Below, in pieces: positions 7,918-15,800 of a DNA stretch of 64,000 nt (position 1 is the stretch's first letter; the number at the start of each line of letters is the position of its first letter). Made by a program: the position numbers and the translations under genes. Origin of the DNA: JBBQVZ01 sp963695975 (lineage in GTDB: Bacteria > Actinomycetota > UBA4738 > HRBIN12); contig CAVOIB010000010.1 of the NCBI GenBank assembly GCA_963695975.1, forward strand, positions 310,001 through 374,000, in the 5' to 3' direction. The notes under the pieces are model-generated. The model was not told where the DNA came from and did not search any database. It saw nothing but the letters and a program-made list of their open reading frames with translations.

Positions 7918-10067
7918 CGGTCCAGGGTACGAGACGACCGGCGGAACCGCCGGAGCCGAAGGGCGTTCAGGACGACGCTCACGCTCGAGGCCGCCATCGC
8001 GGCAGCCGCCAACGCGGGCGTCAACACGCCCATCACGGCGAGCGGGATCATGACGACGTTGTACGCGAACGCCCAGAAGAGGTTCTCCGCGATCACCCTG
8101 TAGGTTCGGCGCGCCAACTCGAGCGCATCCGGCACACCCTCGAGGCTGCCGCCGAGCAGCGAGATGTCGGCGGCCTCCAGGGCGACGTCGGTGCCCGTCC
8201 CCATCGCGATCCCGACGTCAGCCCGGGCGAGAGCCGGCGCATCGTTGATGCCGTCTCCCACGAACACGACCCGGCGACCAGCGCGCTGCAACCGCTCCAC
8301 CTCGTCGACCTTCCCGGCCGGGAAGACCTCCGCCACCACCCGGTCGAAGTCCACCGAGGCGGCCACGGCCTCGGCGGTGGCGCGACGGTCGCCGGTCACC
8401 ATCGCAACCTCAAGCCCCATCTCCTGCAACCTACGGACGGCGGGACGGGCCTCAGGTTTCACCCGATCTGAGACGCTGACCAGACCGATCAGCCCTTCGC
8501 CCTCACGTACCACGAACGGAGTGAGCCCTTCCCGGGCAAGGCGTTCCGCCTGCTCGTCTAGCTTGGGATCGAGCCCGTCCGGGCGGGTGACGAGCACCAT
8601 CGTGCCCTCCACGGTCGCCGAGGCTCCTGCGCCGGGATCGACCCGGTGATCGGTCGCCGGAAGGATCGCGAGGCCACGCTCGCGAGCGCCGTCCACCACC
8701 GCTTGCGCGATCGGATGTTCCGAACCCGATTCCGCGGCGGCTGCGAGTTGAAGCACTCGGTCGGCGGTGACGCCGGAGACCGGCACGATCTCACCCAGGC
8801 GCATGGTCCCCTCGGTGACCGTCCCTGTCTTGTCGAGCAGGACCACGTCCGCACCTCTCGAGGACTCGAAGACCTCCCCGCCCTTGAACAGGATGCCGAG
8901 CTCCGCCGCGCGGCCGGTCCCGGCCATGATGGCCGCCGGTGTGGCCAGACCGAGTGCGCAGGGACAGGCGATCAACAGGACCGCGACGGCGTGCAACAGT
9001 GCTTGTCCTGGCTCGGCTGGGTTCGCCAGGTACCACCCAACGAAGGTTGCTGCGGCGATCAGGATCACGACGGGGACGAACACGGCCGATACCCGGTCGG
9101 CCAGACGCTGCACCGGCGCCTTGGACCCTTGTGCGGCTTGGAGCATGCGGACGATCTCGGCGAGCTTCGTGTTGGCGCCGACCTTCGTGACGAACACGAC
9201 GAGCCGTCCCTGTCCGTTCATCGAAGCACCGACGACTTCGCTCCCCGGGCCTACGTCGATCGGGACGGACTCTCCGGTCAGCATCGAGAGGTCGACCCAG
9301 GAATCCCCTTCTTTGACCACCCCGTCGGCAGGGATCTTCTCCCCGGGTAGGACGAGAACCAGGTTCCCGGGTCGAACATCCTCGATCGGCACGCGTCGCT
9401 CGTCCCCATCGACGAGCAGCGTGGCATCCTTCGCCGATCGCTCGAGCAGCACTCGCGATGCGTCGCCCGCGCTCTCCCGCGCGCGAGCTTCTAGGGTCTT
9501 CCCTACGAGGATCAGCGTGACGATCACGGCGGCGGTGTCGAAGTAGTGACCCATCCCGCCTATCACCGTTGTAAAGGCGCTGTAGAGGTAGGCTGCGGTC
9601 GCACCCAGAGCCACCAGCGTGTCCATCGTCGTCGTGCCGTGCCGACCTGCACGGATCGCCGAACGGAAGAAGGGCCATCCGGCGACGAACACGACCGGAG
9701 TCGTCAGGACCCACGCGAGCCGCGCGCTCCAGTCGTCGTCTGGGAACGCGAAGCTCAACACGAGCACCGGCACTGTGAAGGCGATCGCCAGGATCAGCCG
9801 CCTCTCAAGGCTCCGTCGCTCGTCGTCGGCAGATCGGGTCCCCGAGTGCGGACGGGCCCCGTACCCCACGCGGCCAACCGCACCGATCAGGCGTCCGACG
9901 TCATCCGGCGCCGTCGTCTTCACGATCGCGGTCCGGTTCGCCAGATTCACGACCGCCGCCTCGACGTCGTCGACGCCGACGAGCGCTTTCTCTACCTTTT
10001 GGACGCAAGAGGCGCAGGTCATCCCCTCGATGTCCAGGACGACCTCACGATCCTTGGTGGTTGGCAT
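7914..10067 (-). CDS. copA: Copper-exporting P1B-type ATPase
   Basis: Cu(+) efflux pump in the cytoplasmic membrane, 717 residues. One N-terminal heavy-metal-associated domain with GMTCASC near residue 16, then membrane helices, the actuator TGES motif, the transmembrane metal-site CPC (about 368-370), the phosphorylated DKTGT (about 412), SEHP, GDGINDAPAL and the C-terminal MAASSVSVVLNALRL helix typical of P1B-1 copper pumps. It sits directly after csoR (6-nt gap) and overlaps the downstream thioredoxin. Regulation by CsoR from the upstream operators is expected. Confidence 0.95.
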   Translation of the reverse strand: MPTTKDREVVLDIEGMTCASCVQKVEKALVGVDDVEAAVVNLANRTAIVKTTAPDDVGRLIGAVGRVGYGARPHSGTRSADDERRSLERRLILAIAFTVPVLVLSFAFPDDDWSARLAWVLTTPVVFVAGWPFFRSAIRAGRHGTTTMDTLVALGATAAYLYSAFTTVIGGMGHYFDTAAVIVTLILVGKTLEARARESAGDASRVLLERSAKDATLLVDGDERRVPIEDVRPGNLVLVLPGEKIPADGVVKEGDSWVDLSMLTGESVPIDVGPGSEVVGASMNGQGRLVVFVTKVGANTKLAEIVRMLQAAQGSKAPVQRLADRVSAVFVPVVILIAAATFVGWYLANPAEPGQALLHAVAVLLIACPCALGLATPAAIMAGTGRAAELGILFKGGEVFESSRGADVVLLDKTGTVTEGTMRLGEIVPVSGVTADRVLQLAAAAESGSEHPIAQAVVDGARERGLAILPATDHRVDPGAGASATVEGTMVLVTRPDGLDPKLDEQAERLAREGLTPFVVREGEGLIGLVSVSDRVKPEARPAVRRLQEMGLEVAMVTGDRRATAEAVAASVDFDRVVAEVFPAGKVDEVERLQRAGRRVVFVGDGINDAPALARADVGIAMGTGTDVALEAADISLLGGSLEGVPDALELARRTYRVIAENLFWAFAYNVVMIPLAVMGVLTPALAAAAMAASSVSVVLNALRLRRFRRSSRTLDR

Positions 10068-10073
10068 GCCGGT

Positions 10074-10349
10074 CTACCTTCCGGCCAACCGCACGACGGC
10101 CGCCATCAGCTCTTCCACCTTCTCGTCCCCTTCGCCCCGCTCGATGCTCTCGCGCACGCAGTGACGCACGTGCCCGTCGAGCAGACCGATCCCCACCGCC
10201 TTCAGCGCCGCCGTTGCCGAGTTCAGCTGCGTGAGGATGTCGATGCAGTACGTGTCCTCGTCGACCATGCGCTGCAGACCACGGACCTGCCCCTCGATCC
10301 GACGGAGCCGGTCTTGCAGATCCTTCTTGTTCATCTCATAGCCGTACAC
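10074..10349 (-). CDS. csoR: CsoR-type copper-sensing repressor
   Basis: Small all-helical DUF156 repressor that leaves DNA when Cu(I) binds. Counting from the GTG at 10349 the protein has 91 residues and carries Cys35, His60 and Cys64, the C-x24-H-x3-C ligand set of CsoR, plus the RRIEGQVRGL motif. GTG at 10349 is preferred over the ATG five codons later because a GGAGGGGG Shine-Dalgarno lies just upstream and CsoR proteins usually have a few residues (here YGYE) before the first helix. It is encoded between the YHS gene and copA. Confidence 0.92.
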   Translation of the reverse strand: MYGYEMNKKDLQDRLRRIEGQVRGLQRMVDEDTYCIDILTQLNSATAALKAVGIGLLDGHVRHCVRESIERGEGDEKVEELMAAVVRLAGR

Positions 10350-10368
10350 CGATGCCCCCTCCGTTCCA

Positions 10369-10385
10369 GTACCCACCCCGGGTAC
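10369..10385. promoter_or_regulatory. Candidate CsoR operator (internal)
   Basis: Inverted repeat GTACCC-ACCCC-GGGTAC in the gap between the YHS stop and csoR start. TACCC...GGGTA symmetry with a C-rich centre resembles known CsoR operators. It lies about 20 nt upstream of the csoR start codon. Binding is inferred. Confidence 0.55.
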
Positions 10386-10386
10386 C

Positions 10387-10551
10387 TCACATCCGCCGAT
10401 CCTCGCGCGCCGTATCCAGGAACCGCTCGGGGTCTTCCCTGAAGCGTTCGAAGCACCCCACCGAACAGAAATAGAACGTCGTTCCCTCGTGATCCCAGGC
10501 CGCCGCCGCCGATTCCGGGTCAACCCTCATCCCGCAGACGGGATCGATCAT
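10387..10551 (-). CDS. YHS-domain small metal-binding protein
   Basis: A 54-residue protein made of one YHS domain: DPVCGM (Cys6) and FYFCSVGC (Cys29, Cys33), the usual Cys-x(n)-Cys-x3-Cys arrangement. YHS domains occur in copper and heavy-metal proteins and at the ends of copper ATPases, so a copper chaperone or metal-sink role is likely but not proved. I chose the ATG at 10551; a longer frame to 10617 would run through the operator-like repeat. It is the first gene of the YHS-csoR-copA-thioredoxin operon. Confidence 0.8.
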   Translation of the reverse strand: MIDPVCGMRVDPESAAAAWDHEGTTFYFCSVGCFERFREDPERFLDTAREDRRM

Positions 10552-10591
10552 CGTGCGACGTCCTTCTTGTCGATCCTCATGAATGGCAGCA

Positions 10592-10606
10592 TACCCCCCA
10601 GGGGTA
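10592..10606. promoter_or_regulatory. Candidate CsoR operator (operon promoter)
   Basis: Perfect inverted repeat TACCCC-CCA-GGGGTA about 40 nt upstream of the YHS start. It resembles the second repeat at 10369-10385, and both sit in front of genes of the copper operon. Assignment is by pattern and position only. Confidence 0.6.
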
Positions 10607-10654
10607 CCTGCCCACAAGTCGCCGCTCCCTTCACCCGGACGCTCCAGAGGCCGA

Positions 10655-10663
10655 TGCTAGACT
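10655..10663 (+). promoter_or_regulatory. Extended -10 promoter element of bkdAB
   Basis: TGCTAGACT matches an extended -10 (TGN followed by TANNNT). It lies 27 nt before the GTG at 10690 and before the GAGGAGG ribosome-binding site, so a short leader of about 20 nt is predicted. Confidence 0.5.
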
Positions 10664-10689
10664 CGGCCCACGGTGCGAGGAGGCGCGAC

Positions 10690-11700
10690 GTGTCGACGCG
10701 GGTGACGCAGAGCCCACACGACTCCCTCGGACTCTCGGGTGACGACGTCCTGCGCATGTACCGGACGGCTGTGACCGCCCGCCTTCTCGACGAGGCCGCC
10801 TTCCGCCAGAATCGCATGGGACGAGCGCCGTTCGTCGTTCCCGTATCGGGGCACGAAGGCTGCCAGATCGGCACCGCGTGGGCGATGCGACGCGGTACCG
10901 ACATCTGGCTTCCCTACTACCGCGACCTCGGTGTCGTGCTCGTCGCGGGCATGACCCCCTTCGAAGTCTTCCTCGGGATCTTCGCCAAGGCCGACGATCC
11001 ATCGTCGGGCGGGCGGCAGATGCCCGCCCATTGGGGTTCGCGGCGGCTCGGCATCATCACGGGCTCATCGCCCATCGCCACGCAGGTCCCCCACGCCGCA
11101 GGTATCGCGTACGCCTCGAAGTATCGAGGCGAGGACACCGTGGTCGCGTGCTGGTTCGGGGACGGCGCCACGAGCGAAGGCGACTGGCACGAGGGTCTGA
11201 ACTTCGCGGGGATCCACCGGTTGCCGGTGATCTTCGTCTGCGAGAACAACCACTATGCGATCAGCGTCCCCCAATCCAAGCAGATGGCCGTGCAGGACGT
11301 GGCCGAGCGGGCGGGCGGATACGGTTTCCCCGGCGTCGTCGTGGATGGCAACGACGTGCTCGCGTGCTATGCCGCGATGAGGACCGCGCACGATCGCGCC
11401 CGAGCGGGCGGAGGCCCGACGCTCATCGAGTGCAAGACCTACCGCTTCCAGCCCCACACGTCCGACGACGACGATCGGAACTACCGGAGTCGCGAGGAGG
11501 TCGAGGAGGCCCGGCATCACGACCCGATCGTCGAGTTCGGCCGGTACCTCGCCGCACACGACATCCTGGACGAGCCAGGACAGGAGGCGCTGCGGGCGGA
11601 GGTGAAGCACGAGCTCGATGGGGACATCGCGGCGGCATGGGAGGCCGCGGACCCCGATCCGTCCGACTCGCTCAAGCACGTGTTCGCCGAGGACGTATGA
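10690..11700 (+). CDS. bkdA: Branched-chain 2-oxoacid dehydrogenase E1 alpha
   Basis: Thiamine-diphosphate E1 alpha subunit, 336 residues. The segments RQMPAHWGS, SSPIATQVPHAAG, GDGATSEGDWHEG with ENNHYAIS, and TSDDDDRNYR are those of 2-oxoisovalerate dehydrogenases rather than pyruvate dehydrogenases. GTG at 10690 was chosen for the GAGGAGG site at 10677-10683; an in-frame ATG at 10654 overlaps the likely promoter. The stop overlaps the bkdB start by 4 nt. There is no E2 or E3 beside it, so the complex probably borrows them from the pdh operon or from a distant locus. Confidence 0.87.
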   Translation: MSTRVTQSPHDSLGLSGDDVLRMYRTAVTARLLDEAAFRQNRMGRAPFVVPVSGHEGCQIGTAWAMRRGTDIWLPYYRDLGVVLVAGMTPFEVFLGIFAKADDPSSGGRQMPAHWGSRRLGIITGSSPIATQVPHAAGIAYASKYRGEDTVVACWFGDGATSEGDWHEGLNFAGIHRLPVIFVCENNHYAISVPQSKQMAVQDVAERAGGYGFPGVVVDGNDVLACYAAMRTAHDRARAGGGPTLIECKTYRFQPHTSDDDDRNYRSREEVEEARHHDPIVEFGRYLAAHDILDEPGQEALRAEVKHELDGDIAAAWEAADPDPSDSLKHVFAEDV

Positions 11701-12686
11701 CGGAGAAGAACGTCGTCACCGCGATCCGTGACGCCTTGCACGACGAGCTGGAGGCCGACGACCGCACGGTGCTCCTCGGCGAAGACGTCGGCGCGCGGGG
11801 TGGCGTGTTCCGGATCTCCGAGGGGTGGATGGCCGAGTTCGGCGAGGAACGGATCATCGACACCCCGCTCGCAGAGTCCGGCATCGTCGGGATCGCGATC
11901 GGCATGGCGCTCCACGGGCTGCTCCCGATCGCGGAGATCCAGTTCGCCGACTTCATCCATCCTGCGTTCGATCAGCTGGTGTCGGAGGCCGCGCGGATCC
12001 GCTACCGGTCGAACGGCGACTTCGGCGTCCCGTTGGTCGTCCGTACGCCATGCGGAGGCGGGATCCACGGTGCCCTGTACCACTCGCAATCGATCGAGGC
12101 GTATTACGCTCACGTCCCGGGTATCAAGGTCGTGATGCCAGCGACGCCGGCAGACGCTGCCGGGCTACTGCGGTCCGCGATCCGAGATCCTGATCCGGTG
12201 CTCTACCTCGAGCACAAGAAGACGTATCGCGCGGTGAAGGGCGACGTGCCCGACGATCGGTTCGACGTGCCGATCGGCGTCGCCGACGTGAAGCGCGAAG
12301 GAACTGACCTGTCGGTCGTGACGTACGGGTACGAGCTCCATCGATGCCTGGAAGCCGCCCAGCGACTCCAAGAGGACGAAGGCATCTCCATCGAGGTGGT
12401 CGATGTCCGCACGATCTCGCCGCTCGACGTCGACACGATCCTGGCCTCCGTCCGCAAGACGTCTAAAGCGATGGTCGTCTACGAAGACAACCGCTCCTTC
12501 GGCGCGGGAGCTGAGATCGCGGCAACGATCGCGGAGGAAGCGATGTTCGACCTCGACGCACCGATCGTGCGGGTCGGCGGTCCCGACATCCCGGCCATGC
12601 CGTTCGCGACGCCGCTCGAGCACTTCTACATCGAGCCGGAACCCGACCAGCTGTACCGGCGGATGCTCCAGCTCGCCCACTCGTAG
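11697..12686 (+). CDS. bkdB: Branched-chain 2-oxoacid dehydrogenase E1 beta
   Basis: E1 beta subunit of 329 residues, with LLGEDVGARGGVFR, DTPLAESGIVG, EIQFADFIHPAFDQ and the C-terminal VVDVRTISPLDVDTI. It starts in an ATGA overlap with bkdA, so the two are translationally coupled. Unlike the first E1 beta at 3949 it has no N-terminal extension. The substrate (leucine, isoleucine and valine-derived 2-oxoacids) is inferred from the alpha subunit. Confidence 0.88.
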   Translation: MTEKNVVTAIRDALHDELEADDRTVLLGEDVGARGGVFRISEGWMAEFGEERIIDTPLAESGIVGIAIGMALHGLLPIAEIQFADFIHPAFDQLVSEAARIRYRSNGDFGVPLVVRTPCGGGIHGALYHSQSIEAYYAHVPGIKVVMPATPADAAGLLRSAIRDPDPVLYLEHKKTYRAVKGDVPDDRFDVPIGVADVKREGTDLSVVTYGYELHRCLEAAQRLQEDEGISIEVVDVRTISPLDVDTILASVRKTSKAMVVYEDNRSFGAGAEIAATIAEEAMFDLDAPIVRVGGPDIPAMPFATPLEHFYIEPEPDQLYRRMLQLAHS

Positions 12687-12807
12687 GTCGGTCCGATGGG
12701 AGCTAGCCCGATGGAACTACCCGTGTCCACCCGTTCTCCCAGCATCAGGACCCGTCCGCTCCGGTTCAGGGTCTACCTTGCCGCGTCGATAACCCCCGAG
12801 AGCGGCC

Positions 12808-15800
12808 GTGGACGAACCTACGAACGAACCGGATCGACCCGGGAAGCGCTCGAGCGCGCCAGGAGATCTGATCGTGATCTCAGGGATCGCCCTCGTCGCT
12901 TTCTTCATCGGCGTGACGTTCGTCGACTTCCACAGGATCCGCGGATGGGTCGACGGTAACCCGTTCGTCACGACCGACGGACTGCTCGCTTGCCTGCTCA
13001 TCCTTTCCGCTGTCCTGGCCGTCCTCGCAGCGCGACGCCTGAAACGAGCAGAGCGCGAGACCACCCTGCGTGCTGAGACCGAACGACGCTACCGAGCGCT
13101 CGTCGAGCACGTACCCGCGGTGACCTATACCTGGGACCCGGCGGACACGCCGGGGTCCACGGCGGTCTCCTTCGTGAGTCCCCAGATCGAACGGCTCCTG
13201 GGCTTCACGGATGCGGAGTGGATGGCAGACCCAGCGCTGTGGGAACAACGCGTGCACCCCGACGATCGGGACGCCACCTTGGCCCAGTGGGCCGAGCGAT
13301 CGGCTCGGGGAGCGCCGTTCCGGGCTGAGTATCGACTGCGTGCCATGGACGATCATTGGGTGTGGATCCGCGACGAGGCCGTCCCGATCTCGATCGGTCG
13401 GCGCGGACGGGCGAGCTACCAGGGCGTGATGCTCGACGTCACGGAACAGAAGCACGCGGAGCAACGCTTCCGCCGACTCGTCGATGAGCTCCCGGTGGTG
13501 CCGTACCTGTCGGACATCGCCGACGATCGAGGGAACCATCGGCTCGCCTACGTTTCGCCCGGGATCGAACAGCTGACCGGTCGATCCGCCGATCGGTGGC
13601 TCGATGACCCGGAAACGTGGGTCGAGCTGATCCACCCGGACGATCGCGAGCGCGTCCATAGGCTGGATCTCGATACCGAGGCGTACGGTGAGCGCTTCGA
13701 TATCGAGTACCGGTTCCTCCGAGACGACGGAGAGGTCGTGTGGGTACGTGACTCTGCTGTCCTCGTCGAGAGCGATGACGCTGGTCCGGCGTGGCAAGGG
13801 GTCCTGGAAGACATCACCGCTCGGCGCACGGCCGAGGCCCGATTGCGGGAGGCGGAGGAGCGGTTCCGGGCGTTGGTGGAGAAGATCCCGGCGCTCACCT
13901 ATATCGAAGACGATGCCACGGGCGAACTCGTCTACATGAGCCCGCAGGTAGAGACCCTGCTTGGGTATGCGCCCGTGGAGTGGATGGCGTCGTCCGATCT
14001 CTGGCTCGAGCGGATCCACCCCGACGATCGCGAGCGCGTCGAGCGATCGAACCGCTCCGTCGAGAGCGATCAATGGGTTGAGGACTACCGGACAACCGCC
14101 AAGGACGGACGGACGGTGTGGATCCACAACGACGCGGTGCGCATCCGAGACGAGGACGGGCGAGGCCGGTTCTGGCTGGGCGTCGTCGTCGACATGACGG
14201 AGCGCATGGAGGCCGAGGAGCGCCTCCGCGCGGCGGAAGGACGCTATCGTCACCTCGTCGAGAGGCTGCCCTCGACCGTCTACCTCGACGCGGCCGACGA
14301 CGTGGTCACCGCCGTGTACATCAGTCCGCAGTACGAACAGCTCACCGGCTACACCTCGGAAGAGCGCCTGGCAGACCCGGAGCTATGGTCGCGCATCCTC
14401 CACCCCGACGACCGCGACCGCGTGCTCGCTGAGTCCGATCGCACGAACGCGAATGGCGAGCCGTTCGACATGGAATACCGACTGATCGCGAAGGACGGGC
14501 ACGTCATCTGGGTCCACGACCTCGCGTACCTGGTCGAAGGGCTCGACGCTCGTCCCTGCTGGCAGGGCGTCCTCACCGACATCACAGAACGCAAGCGCGC
14601 GCAGGACACCCTCACGCGCCGAGATCTGATCCTCGAGGCGGTCGGCCACGCAGCGGAACGGTTCCTCCGAGCCACGTCGTGGACCGACGCGATCGACGAG
14701 ATCCTGGAACAGCTCGGTCGTGCCGGCGGCGCCAGCCGCGCGGCGATCTACCGGCAGGAACCCGATGCCGGCGGAAGGCCCTGCGTCGCGTTCGTAGGCG
14801 AATGGGCCGCGCCGGGGATCGCGCCGCTCGCCGATGTCATCGGGGATCGCCGGATAGCGTTCGCCGATCTCGGTCTGTCTCGCTGGGTCGACGCGTTCAC
14901 CGCCGGCGAAACGATCCATGCCCTCACACGGGACCTCCCTGAGGCCGAACGGGCGACGTTGCAGCAGGGCGGGGTCCGCGCCCTCGTGGCCGTCCCGATC
15001 TTCGCCGATGGGAGCTGGTGGGGTCACTTGGTCTACGACCAGGCGGACGAAGACCGCGTCTGGCAGCAGGCCGAGCTCGACGCCCTACGGGTGGTCGCCG
15101 ACACGTTGGGGGCCGCGATCGGGCGGGAACAAGCCGCACGGCGCCTGAGCCAGACCGAGGCCAGATATCAATCGCTGATCGAACAGATCCCGGCGATCAC
15201 CTACATGGAATCGGCCGACGATCCCGGCCGCAAGCTGTACATCAGCCCCCAAGTCGAGACCATGCTGGGGTTCAACAAGACGGAGTGGACACACCAGGGA
15301 TGGTTGGAGGTCGTGCACCCTGACGACCGCGAGCGCGTGCTGGCGGAGGATCGTCGGACGGAGCGAACCGGCGAACCATTCACCTGCGAGTACCGATTGA
15401 TCCGTCCTGATGGCCGGACGGTCTGGGTGCAGGACAGCGCCGTGCTCCTTCGAGATGAGTCCGGCACGCCGCTGTACTGGCAAGGCGTCCGATTCGATAT
15501 CACGGCCCGGATGCAGGCCGAGGAGCAGCTGCGCGCGGCGGAGCGCCGCTACCGGACGCTCGTCGAGCAGCTCCCGGCGATCACCTACGTGGATGAATGT
15601 CGCGACATCGGCGACCTGCGCACCTGGCCGACGGTCTACATCAGCCCACAGGTCGAGACGATCCTCGGCTACTCGCCTGACGAGTGGCGGGCGCAGCCGG
15701 ACCTTTGGACGTCGTTGATCCACCCAGCCGATCTCGAGCGGGCGCTCGAGGCCGATCGGCGGCATTACGACTCCGGCGAACCGCTCGCGATCGAGATCCG

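Noticed and set aside
10654..10689. ATG at 10654 as an alternative bkdA start
   Set aside because: It lies in the extended -10 element and the ribosome-binding site GAGGAGG fits GTG 10690.
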